Shown: in pieces, positions 1 through 6,257 of the stretch
How positions within the stretch are numbered: position 1 is the stretch's first letter
Layout of the letters: each line of letters begins with the position of its first letter
Source: Oscillospiraceae bacterium
Lineage (GTDB): Bacteria > Bacillota > Clostridia > Oscillospirales > Ruminococcaceae
Reading direction: 5' to 3'
DNA: 6,972 nt
NCBI GenBank assembly: GCA_009784765.1
Contig: WQXP01000061.1
Span: forward strand, 1 to 6,972
Made by a program: the position numbers and the translations under genes
Notes under the pieces: generated by a model
What the model saw: the letters and a program-made list of their open reading frames with translations, nothing else
What the model was told of the DNA's origin: nothing
Database searches by the model: none

Positions 1-2
1 AT

Positions 3-659
3 GTGTTCTTTGATGAGGGCTACTCGCGCTTGCCCGTCTATGTCGGATTGCACGATAAGATTGTGGGGCTTCTCAGCAGCAAGAAGTTCATGAAGTGGTT
101 CGCGACGGAACACAGCGAATCAGGCGGGAACGCGCCGCTGCCTATTCAGGACATAGTGAAACTGCCGACGCTGATGAAACTGTCAGACGCTCTCAAAAGC
201 TTACAGCGTAAAAAATCCCACTTAGCGGTGGTACTCGACCAGTATGGCGGAACTGCGGGGATTGTAACCCTTGAGGATATTCTCGAAGAGCTTGTGGGCG
301 AAATCCAAGACGAAAGCGACGATGAAAGCGGCGAGACAGCCGCGTCTGTGAAGTTCGTGAAAGAGGACGTATTCGAAGTCAATGGGGAGCTGAGCATAAA
401 CGATTTTAACCGCTTCTTTGAGGATTTTGACGGCGGCAATAAAAATTACAGCGACATAGAAATAACCTCCGAAAGCATTACAATCGGAGGGTGGGTGTTT
501 GAAGTGTTCGGAAAAATCCCGAATGTCGGCGAAACAAAGTCAAGCGGGCGTTTCAAGGTTACGGTGCTTAGCATGGAAGGGCGTCGCCCGGGGCGAATCA
601 AACTTGACCTAACGCTATCGCAACCGCATAAGCAGTCGAAAACGCAAGCTGCAGATTAA
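3..659 (+). CDS. CorC/HlyC (CNNM-type) transporter, C-terminal part; 5' end outside the window
   Basis: Partial gene; the frame is open to the left edge, so the GTG at 3 is an internal Val codon, not a start. Counting from that codon, residues 5-28 are the end of a first CBS domain (SRLPVY, then IVGLL). Residues 48-103 are a second CBS domain carrying the family hallmark HLAVVLDQYGGTAGIVTLED followed by ILEELVGEI. Residues 104-112 form an acidic Asp/Glu-rich linker, and residues about 118-202 are the CorC_HlyC C-terminal domain (VNGELSINDFN, then GGWVFEVFGKIPNVGE). The missing N-terminal part would be the DUF21/CNNM membrane domain. The family consists of inner-membrane proteins linked to divalent cation (Mg2+/Co2+) efflux, with CBS domains that sense nucleotides; 'hemolysin' names are historical. 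The last 20 codons (residues 199-218, poorly conserved QPHKQSKTQAAD tail) overlap the convergent flavoprotein gene. Family assignment is sure; the transported ion is not determinable. Confidence 0.93.
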   Translation: MFFDEGYSRLPVYVGLHDKIVGLLSSKKFMKWFATEHSESGGNAPLPIQDIVKLPTLMKLSDALKSLQRKKSHLAVVLDQYGGTAGIVTLEDILEELVGEIQDESDDESGETAASVKFVKEDVFEVNGELSINDFNRFFEDFDGGNKNYSDIEITSESITIGGWVFEVFGKIPNVGETKSSGRFKVTVLSMEGRRPGRIKLDLTLSQPHKQSKTQAAD

Positions 660-1800
660 ATCCGCCTGTGAACGCGGCAATGTCAAGAACTTCTCCTGCG
701 AAATACAGCCCGTGTACTAACTTGGATTCCATGGTACGCGGGTTTACTTCTTTCACGCACACACCGCCGTCAGTGATGACGGCTTCTTCTATGGGGCGGG
801 TTTTGACGGCAGTCAGCTCAAAGGTTTTCAGCAGCGCGACAAGCCTGCCGCGTTCCTCACGGCTGATTGCGTTGACTTGCTTCTCCGGCGAAATCCCCGA
901 CCGCTGTACAATCACGGGAATCAGCTTTTCCGGGAGCAAATCCCCCAGCGCGTTCTTGAAGCGGCGATTCTTATTCTGCCCGAAATCGCGCAGAATCCGT
1001 GCGTCAAGGGTCTTTTCGTCAAGAGCGGGCTTTAAGTCAATGAATAACTTCGCGGGGAATTCCCGAATGTAACAGCTTGCGGTGAGGACTAAAGGCCCGC
1101 TCACCCCTGTATGGGTGAATAACGCCTCGCCCTGTTCAGAGTATTTATCATGCGTCAACCGCACATTCCTCAGGGACAGCCCCGCTAATTCGGAGCAATC
1201 CTCCGCCGTATCAAGGGGAACTAAAGCGGGCTTCGGCGGAATAATCCTATGCCCCGCCTGTTCTGCGAGTTTATAGCCGTCTCCTGTTGAACCCGTGGCA
1301 GAGTAGGACACTCCGCCTGTAGCAATCACTACGTTCGCGGCGTAATAGGCGTGATTACCGCACTTGACTCCTTTTATCGCGCCGTCGTCGATTATAAGCG
1401 CAGTCGCCCGCTGTGCGACAGTGTCTGCTTTGCAGGCGTCTCCCAGAGCCTGTACTACATCAGCGGCTTTGTCCGACTGTGGGAAAACCCTCCCTCCACG
1501 CTCTGTCTTGAGAGGGACTCCAAGCTCGTCCTCAAAGAACGCCATCGTGTCCCCGGGTGTGAACCGCGTCAATGCGCTTCGCATGAAGTTCGCGCCGCTG
1601 AATATGTTCTTGAGGACTGTGTCTGTATCACAATTATTCGTGAGGTTGCACCGCCCTTTCCCTGTAATGCCGAGTTTGCGCAGGGGTGTGGCAGTTCCGC
1701 TGATGAGCAGAACGCGATTCTCAGGCGCGTTCACGGACATAAGCGCGGCAAGTGTCATTCCTGCCGCGCCGCCGCCTATTATGATTGTGTGGTAATTCAC
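598..1800 (-). CDS. NAD(P)/FAD-dependent oxidoreductase, YhiN/HI0933 (BaiN-like) family
   Basis: A 400-residue protein of usual family length. The Rossmann FAD-binding motif GGGAAG is at residues 9-14; the family signature KLGITGKGRCNLTN is at 42-55; RGGRVFPQSDKA is at 101-112; VIATGG is at 158-163; and the second FAD-binding end motif YFAGEVLD...TGGFNLQ is at 366-384. The reaction is uncertain: the family includes YhiN of E. coli (poorly characterised) and BaiN, reported to act in bile-acid dehydroxylation in gut Clostridium. Here it is best treated as a soluble flavoprotein of unknown substrate. The chosen start is GTG at 1800 because AAGGAGG lies 6 bases upstream; a longer reading from GTG at 1821 would translate that site and add seven residues before the Rossmann strand. 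The start lies 1 base after the stop of the upstream membrane protein gene, so translational coupling is likely. The 3' end overlaps corC-like coding sequence by 62 bases on the other strand. Confidence 0.93.
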   Translation of the reverse strand: MNYHTIIIGGGAAGMTLAALMSVNAPENRVLLISGTATPLRKLGITGKGRCNLTNNCDTDTVLKNIFSGANFMRSALTRFTPGDTMAFFEDELGVPLKTERGGRVFPQSDKAADVVQALGDACKADTVAQRATALIIDDGAIKGVKCGNHAYYAANVVIATGGVSYSATGSTGDGYKLAEQAGHRIIPPKPALVPLDTAEDCSELAGLSLRNVRLTHDKYSEQGEALFTHTGVSGPLVLTASCYIREFPAKLFIDLKPALDEKTLDARILRDFGQNKNRRFKNALGDLLPEKLIPVIVQRSGISPEKQVNAISREERGRLVALLKTFELTAVKTRPIEEAVITDGGVCVKEVNPRTMESKLVHGLYFAGEVLDIAAFTGGFNLQLAFSTAYAVAIALGQV

Positions 1801-1801
1801 G

Positions 1802-4027
1802 TTACTCCTCCTTAATAACACGGTCGAACACCGCGATTCCGCTGCCGATTTCGACGGCTGTGTATTTCTCGTTTAAGATTTGCGTCAACAGCAAGAAGAA
1901 GCTCCCCTGCTCGAGTTGTACCTGCATTAACATACAGTGAATTTCGATGAACAATCGCCCGTCATGGTTTTCGACAAACTCCAGCAGAGCTTCATACTCG
2001 CGCTTGAGGATAAAATCACCGACCGCTGTTCCACGATAGGCGTTGTGCAATCCGTCATGAAACTCTCCGGCACTCATGATAAGTGGCGCGAACTCGTGGA
2101 TTAAAGCCATGTTTTCAGCACGGCGGTCATACACGAACTCTGCTACCCCTTCTCGTATCATGAGCGGCTCTGCGGTGCGGTAGGCGTTGTAAGAATGAAA
2201 GCGTCCATCTGTATCGCTGCGCAGAGTAAAGACAGAGAAGCTCATGGTGAAAAGCACCACTGTAATCGCGAGTGTGCAGAACCCCGCTATCCAAGGGGTG
2301 GGTGAAAAGCGTTCTTTTCTGCGCTTTTGCCACATTCGTGCAAGTTTCGTATTAAGAACGCCGACGAGAATCAAGCAAGGATAAATCGACAGCGGGAATA
2401 CAAAGCCATGGCTTCTTCCGAAAAAGTAGCTGAACACGCCGAATCCCATGACTGCAAATACGAACACCAAAGCTAAAGAAGAGATAGGCCCAAAGGGCGG
2501 GCTTTGCCCGTCCGCAGGGCTTATCTTGACAACACCTAAAGCGTGATTATTGCGAGTGTTTCTGCTACCACTCCTCTTTGAAAACAGGCTTGTTCCTAAG
2601 TTGACAAGAGTGTAAATAACAGCTAAGGAATACACGAACACGACGATGGACCACGGGTGAGCCAGCGGCTGAGGGAGTGGAAGCATTGAGAAGCCGTCCC
2701 CCGAAAAGACGACTATCCCCCAGAACATTGTGGCGATGTTCAGAAACTGCCCGCTTTGTGCGAAGGTAATAATCTGTATAACCACAGTCGCCGCGAGGAT
2801 TGCCCCCGCGATTATTCCTGCGCGTTTCCCTATGGCTTTCGAGGCGTGCTTCAGCTCCGCCACAGCGAATTTCTCCATGTTTTCCAAACCTTCATACACA
2901 CAGTAAGCCAACAGCGACAAAGCGGATACTATCCCCGTTTCGGGATTCCAGTAAATGCCGATTGCAACTGCCGCCGCCCCGAGAAAGAAGTAATACTTGT
3001 TTCTGCTTTCCTGCGATTTTCCGGAGAAGTGATACAGCGTAACAGCCAGCAAAACCAACACCGGGAACACTGTGCGAATAGGGTGGTATTGATAGAAAGT
3101 CATGCTCTGATACGCGAGAGGAGCTAACTGGGAGAAGAATATTACAGCAAGGCATACCATTGCCCCTGTTAATCTGCTCTGAGCCGCTTTGCGGGCTATG
3201 GTGTAAATCGCGAAGTTAGTCGCTGCAATCAGCCCGCTCATAATGATTGTTGTTTCGCCCGGGGTAATCCGCCCGAAAATCAGCATTTGCACTGCGTAGA
3301 AAAAGTAGGCGTATAAGCCGTACAACGCCGAAAAGTCAACCCCCGGTGTGCTGCCGTTCCAGACCTCATAAATGGGATTATACACCACAGCAAAGTGATG
3401 TACGTGGGGATAGTATATCGCTGCGTCAAAGTTAAAGCAGATATAATACGATGCACTGAACATGATAACAACCAAAACTGCAGCATCAGCCGCGATTGAT
3501 AACCACGGCGCAAGATTAGCTTTCGAAAACCAATCGCGCCCTTTGCAGAAGCGTTCATATATGACCCACAGACACAACGAAATCGAAAATGCGTTAATCA
3601 ACGCACCCGGATTAAGTGCAAGGGCAGTATACTGCGTATAGAGGTTAGCGTTCAAATTACCGACAAGGGGCGCAGTAATCACAAAAGCAACGGCTGCGGC
3701 GGCGGACAGCAACATCAGGGCGTAGGGGGTCGCGATTTTAGATGTGCGGGCAAATCGGCGAGAATCACCGTATTTGCGGGACAGGCGCGTCCAAAGCCAC
3801 GCGAAAGCGACGCTCAAGACGCACAGTAGAGCGATATAGAGCATATATCCTCTCATTTCGTGAGAGTTGTTGTAAAAATGCCACAAGTCCATTGCGTATA
3901 ACTGCTGTATTCGCTCAATATCGCGGGGTACGGCGGTGAAAGCAAATTTTGCTGCTAATGCAGCCAAAGTGATTGATAGCACGCTAATCAGAATAATTAT
4001 GCTCAACTGTGGTGTCTTACGTTTCAT
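1802..4027 (-). CDS. Polytopic membrane protein, 741 aa, GT-C glycosyltransferase-like, function unknown
   Basis: I do not recognise a named family with certainty. The protein has about 14-16 hydrophobic segments (for example residues 8-30, 61-80, 101-122, 174-198, 235-253, 288-306, 317-334, 402-422, 459-481, 515-536 and 578-602). A polar C-terminal domain of about 140 residues follows (603-741). Suggestive positions are D201 in FNFDAAIYYPHVHHF just after a membrane segment, VDFSALYGLYAY at 230-241, FYQYHPIRTVFP at 311-322 and YWNPETG at 359-365. The architecture (many helices, an acidic residue in an early outer loop, soluble C-terminus) resembles GT-C lipid-linked sugar transferases of the GT39/GT83 type, which act on the outer face of the membrane. 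That assignment is inference. The ATG at 4027 is preceded by AAAGGA at 5-base spacing. The hydrophilic loop at 482-516 contains a palindromic stretch, described separately. It lies between polA and a flavoprotein gene in one run. Confidence 0.85.
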   Translation of the reverse strand: MKRKTPQLSIIILISVLSITLAALAAKFAFTAVPRDIERIQQLYAMDLWHFYNNSHEMRGYMLYIALLCVLSVAFAWLWTRLSRKYGDSRRFARTSKIATPYALMLLSAAAAVAFVITAPLVGNLNANLYTQYTALALNPGALINAFSISLCLWVIYERFCKGRDWFSKANLAPWLSIAADAAVLVVIMFSASYYICFNFDAAIYYPHVHHFAVVYNPIYEVWNGSTPGVDFSALYGLYAYFFYAVQMLIFGRITPGETTIIMSGLIAATNFAIYTIARKAAQSRLTGAMVCLAVIFFSQLAPLAYQSMTFYQYHPIRTVFPVLVLLAVTLYHFSGKSQESRNKYYFFLGAAAVAIGIYWNPETGIVSALSLLAYCVYEGLENMEKFAVAELKHASKAIGKRAGIIAGAILAATVVIQIITFAQSGQFLNIATMFWGIVVFSGDGFSMLPLPQPLAHPWSIVVFVYSLAVIYTLVNLGTSLFSKRSGSRNTRNNHALGVVKISPADGQSPPFGPISSLALVFVFAVMGFGVFSYFFGRSHGFVFPLSIYPCLILVGVLNTKLARMWQKRRKERFSPTPWIAGFCTLAITVVLFTMSFSVFTLRSDTDGRFHSYNAYRTAEPLMIREGVAEFVYDRRAENMALIHEFAPLIMSAGEFHDGLHNAYRGTAVGDFILKREYEALLEFVENHDGRLFIEIHCMLMQVQLEQGSFFLLLTQILNEKYTAVEIGSGIAVFDRVIKEE
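1807..1813 (-). promoter_or_regulatory. Ribosome binding site AAGGAGG deciding the flavoprotein start
   Basis: AAGGAGG sits 6 bases before GTG 1800. It overlaps the codons for the last Lys-Glu-Glu residues of the upstream membrane protein (stop TAA at 1804-1802). This supports GTG 1800 as the start and suggests that ribosomes terminating on the upstream gene reinitiate here. Confidence 0.85.
2486..2527 (-). repeat. GC-rich palindromic element inside the membrane protein gene
   Basis: The core is CGGGC-AAA-GCCCG on the coding strand (2510-2498), a perfect 5-bp stem with a 3-base loop. It extends by one mismatch and two more G-C pairs to 2495-2513. It is flanked by further GCCC/GGGC runs (AAGCCCTGCGG on one side, CCCTTTGGGCC on the other). 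The stretch encodes KISPADGQSPPFGP (residues 501-514) in a polar, Pro/Gly-rich loop between two hydrophobic segments. It reads like a small palindromic repeat inserted in frame at a tolerant site, but only one copy is visible here. Confidence 0.45.
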
Positions 4028-4050
4028 TGAAATCCTTTCCGTTTACAAAT

Positions 4051-4085
4051 AACCGGCAATTGTCAACTGTCAATTGTCAACTGGC
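4051..4085 (+). repeat. Array of five 7-base units (AAYYGKC-type) between polA and the membrane protein gene
   Basis: Five contiguous 7-base units, each beginning AA: the first is AACCGGC, the middle three are AATTGTC or AACTGTC, and the last is AACTGGC. The array takes up 35 of the 59 bases between the polA stop (4087) and the next start (4027), beginning one base after the polA stop codon. On the transcribed strand it contains three TTGACA hexamers. A related five-unit array, also opening with AACCGGC, lies on the - strand at 6793-6759. Confidence 0.85.
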
Positions 4086-4086
4086 G

Positions 4087-6213
4087 TCAGCATTCATACC
4101 ACGAACGCCCTGTTCGAACATCGACTGCCAGCTCGACTGTTGTTTCGCCCAAGCCCGACCCCACTGCGAGCATTTCACGCTCAAGAACTGCGGCGGCTTG
4201 TTCTGCGGAAGTTTCGGGGGCTTCGATAATCAGCTCATCGTGGATTTGCAAGATTAAGTTGCAGCCTTGCGGCAAAGCCTCATGAACGCGAATCATCGCA
4301 AGCTTGATTATGTCCGCCGCCGTTCCTTGAATCGGCGTGTTTTTTGCAATCCGCTCCCCTGCTTGCACGATGTTTTTGTTGAATGAGCGTATTTCGGGAA
4401 CAGCGCGTACCCGCCCCAGCAGAGTCTTCACATAACCGTCGCGTTTGGCTTCCTCCACGACCCGCTCAAGATAATCCCCCACCCCGGGGTAACGCGCCAA
4501 ATACAGCTCGATATAATCCCGCGCTTGAGGAACGGGAACGCCTATTTCTTTTGCAAGCGAGAACGCACCCATTCCGTAAACTATTCCGAAATTCACAGCT
4601 TTCGCCGCTGAGCGGAACTTCTCACTCCCGAAGACTTGCTGCGCCGTTTGCCCGTGAATGTCCGCGCCTGCACGGAACGCCGTGAGCAAGTTTTCGTCCT
4701 CGGATATAGCCGCAAGCACCCGCAGTTCGATTTGGCTGTAATCGGCAGAAATGAGCGTCCTGCCCTCCTCTGCCACGAAAAATCGCCGCAGAACCCGCCC
4801 ACGAGGAGTTCTCACGGGAATGTTCTGCAAGTTTGGCTCAACAGAAGATATTCGCCCTGTCCGCGTTTCGGACTTATAGGTGGTATGCACCCTCCCGAAA
4901 TTGCCGCTGCCTGACACGCATTTGAGCAACCCTTGCACATAAGTTGAGTCAAGCTTGGTGAGTTCGCGATATTCGAGAATCAGAGGAATAATCTCGTGCT
5001 TGTCCGCGAGTTGCTCTAAAACCTCGGCGTTCGTAGAATACCCCGTCTTTGTTTTCTTGCCGTGGGCAAGGGCGAGTTTGTCCTCTGCGAACAGGATTTC
5101 CCCAAGCTGTTTCGGGGACGCTATGTTGAACTCTTCCCCTGCTAATGTGTAGATTTGCCGCTGCAACTCCGCGATTTGCGGCTGCAGTTCTTCCCCGAAG
5201 CGGCGCAACCCCTGCACGTCTATGCACACGCCGACTCGTTCCATATCGCGAAGCACAGGCTCAAGAGCCGCCTCAAGTGCGGCGATTTGCGCCGAGTCTT
5301 CCGTTAAGGGCGGCGGCGCGGTAACTGCCGACAAATCAACTTTGAGCTTTTTCGCAAGCCCCGCAAGCTCGAGTTCGCTTAAAATCGCGGCTAAGCCCTC
5401 CTCATCGCCCTCTGTGATTGCATAGGCGGAGAGTGCCGTGTTCTCGAGTGGCACGGCGGTGTTTATTCGCGCCAAGTCGCGGCTGAGGCGGCACATTTCG
5501 CGGCTTGTGTCCGACTCAAGCTTTGCGCGGGCTGATTCTTTTATTTTCGGGCTGATTTCGGGCGAGTCTATGCTTTCATAAAGCCTGTCCACGCTCCCGA
5601 ATTTGCTGATTAGCGAAAAGGCAGTTTTTTCGCCGATTCCCGAAACGCCGGGAATATCGTCTGACGCATCCCCCATGAGTGCTTTTATTTCGATAAATTG
5701 AGCGGGTTCAATCCCGTATTTCTCCGCGATTACCGCAGGGGTGTAGACTAATTCTTCTTTCGTGCTTGCAAGAGCTACCGATACACGCGCGCTGATTAAC
5801 TGAAACGCATCACGGTCGCCTGTGGCTATTAGTGCGTCTGCACCCTGAGCTTCGGCGGCTTTCGCGAGAGTTCCAATCACATCGTCCGCTTCATACCCCG
5901 CGAGTTCGACGCGGGCAATCCCCATAAAATCAAGGATTTGCTTGACATAGGGCATCTGTTCCGCTAATTCCGGGGGCATTCCTTTGCGGCGTTTTTTGTA
6001 GCCGTCATAGAGTTTATGCCGAAAAGTCGGCTTTTTTACATCGAAAGCGACTGCGATACAATCGGGATTATGGGCGGCGCGAAGCCGCAGAAGGCTCGTG
6101 AAAAAGCCCGACACGGCGTTGGTATATAAGCCGCTCTTGTTAGAGAGCGGCTTGATTGCATAAAACGCACGATAAACGAGAGAGTTCCCGTCGATTAAGA
6201 GAAATTTGTTCAT
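4087..6213 (-). CDS. polA: DNA polymerase I, short form lacking the 3'-5' exonuclease domain
   Basis: Pol I fills gaps and removes RNA primers during lagging-strand maturation and excision repair. The 5' nuclease domain (about 1-290) is intact: DGN at 8-10, FD at 57-58, YEADD at 107-111, TGDRD at 131-135 and the helix-hairpin-helix GDASDDIPGVSGIGEKTA at 181-198. A Pro-containing linker (about 292-315) leads straight into the polymerase domain (about 316-708). That domain has ETRTGRISS at 449-457, PNLQNIPVRTP at 460-470, motif A DYSQIELR (D491, E496), the O-helix R534/K538/F542/Y546 and motif C QIHDE (H658, D659, E660). At 708 residues it is well below the usual 830-930, because no exonuclease-like domain is present. 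The ATG at 6213 has GAGGA 7 bases upstream and gives the expected MNKFLLIDGNSLVYRAFYA N-terminus. All catalytic residues for synthesis and 5' cleavage are visible; proofreading is not expected. Confidence 0.97.
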   Translation of the reverse strand: MNKFLLIDGNSLVYRAFYAIKPLSNKSGLYTNAVSGFFTSLLRLRAAHNPDCIAVAFDVKKPTFRHKLYDGYKKRRKGMPPELAEQMPYVKQILDFMGIARVELAGYEADDVIGTLAKAAEAQGADALIATGDRDAFQLISARVSVALASTKEELVYTPAVIAEKYGIEPAQFIEIKALMGDASDDIPGVSGIGEKTAFSLISKFGSVDRLYESIDSPEISPKIKESARAKLESDTSREMCRLSRDLARINTAVPLENTALSAYAITEGDEEGLAAILSELELAGLAKKLKVDLSAVTAPPPLTEDSAQIAALEAALEPVLRDMERVGVCIDVQGLRRFGEELQPQIAELQRQIYTLAGEEFNIASPKQLGEILFAEDKLALAHGKKTKTGYSTNAEVLEQLADKHEIIPLILEYRELTKLDSTYVQGLLKCVSGSGNFGRVHTTYKSETRTGRISSVEPNLQNIPVRTPRGRVLRRFFVAEEGRTLISADYSQIELRVLAAISEDENLLTAFRAGADIHGQTAQQVFGSEKFRSAAKAVNFGIVYGMGAFSLAKEIGVPVPQARDYIELYLARYPGVGDYLERVVEEAKRDGYVKTLLGRVRAVPEIRSFNKNIVQAGERIAKNTPIQGTAADIIKLAMIRVHEALPQGCNLILQIHDELIIEAPETSAEQAAAVLEREMLAVGSGLGETTVELAVDVRTGRSWYEC
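6128..6153 (-). other. Perfect 10-bp inverted repeat in polA codons 21-29
   Basis: AAGCCGCTCT and its exact complement AGAGCGGCTT are separated by 6 bases. In the mRNA this hairpin would begin about 60 bases after the polA start codon. It encodes KPLSNKSGL, a segment that is ordinary for Pol I proteins. No U-run follows it, so it is not a standard terminator; a role in translation or transcript stability is only a possibility. Confidence 0.6.
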
Positions 6214-6257
6214 GTGTTTGTCCTCATTTCACAGCGGCGCGGCGTGGACACTGTGCC

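Noticed and set aside
579..589. GGGC-GTC-GCCC inverted repeat downstream of the flavoprotein stop as a terminator
   Set aside because: The stem is only 4-5 bp, no T-run follows on either strand, and it lies in conserved CorC coding sequence.
1101..1118. TCACCC...GGGTGA inverted repeat
   Set aside because: A 6-bp stem inside the flavoprotein coding sequence, of a size expected by chance.
1351..1815. Long + strand open frames (up to 154 codons) opposite the flavoprotein gene
   Set aside because: They lie wholly antisense to a gene with clear family motifs, have low-quality composition and no ribosome binding site; they are shadows of its codon pattern.
1801..1821. Upstream GTG start at 1821 for the flavoprotein
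   Set aside because: It would translate the AAGGAGG site as Arg-Arg and place extra residues before the Rossmann strand; GTG 1800 is correctly spaced.
6214..6257. Promoter or terminator in the 44-base gap before polA
   Set aside because: No convincing -35/-10 pair and no hairpin with a T-run; only the GAGGA ribosome binding site is evident.
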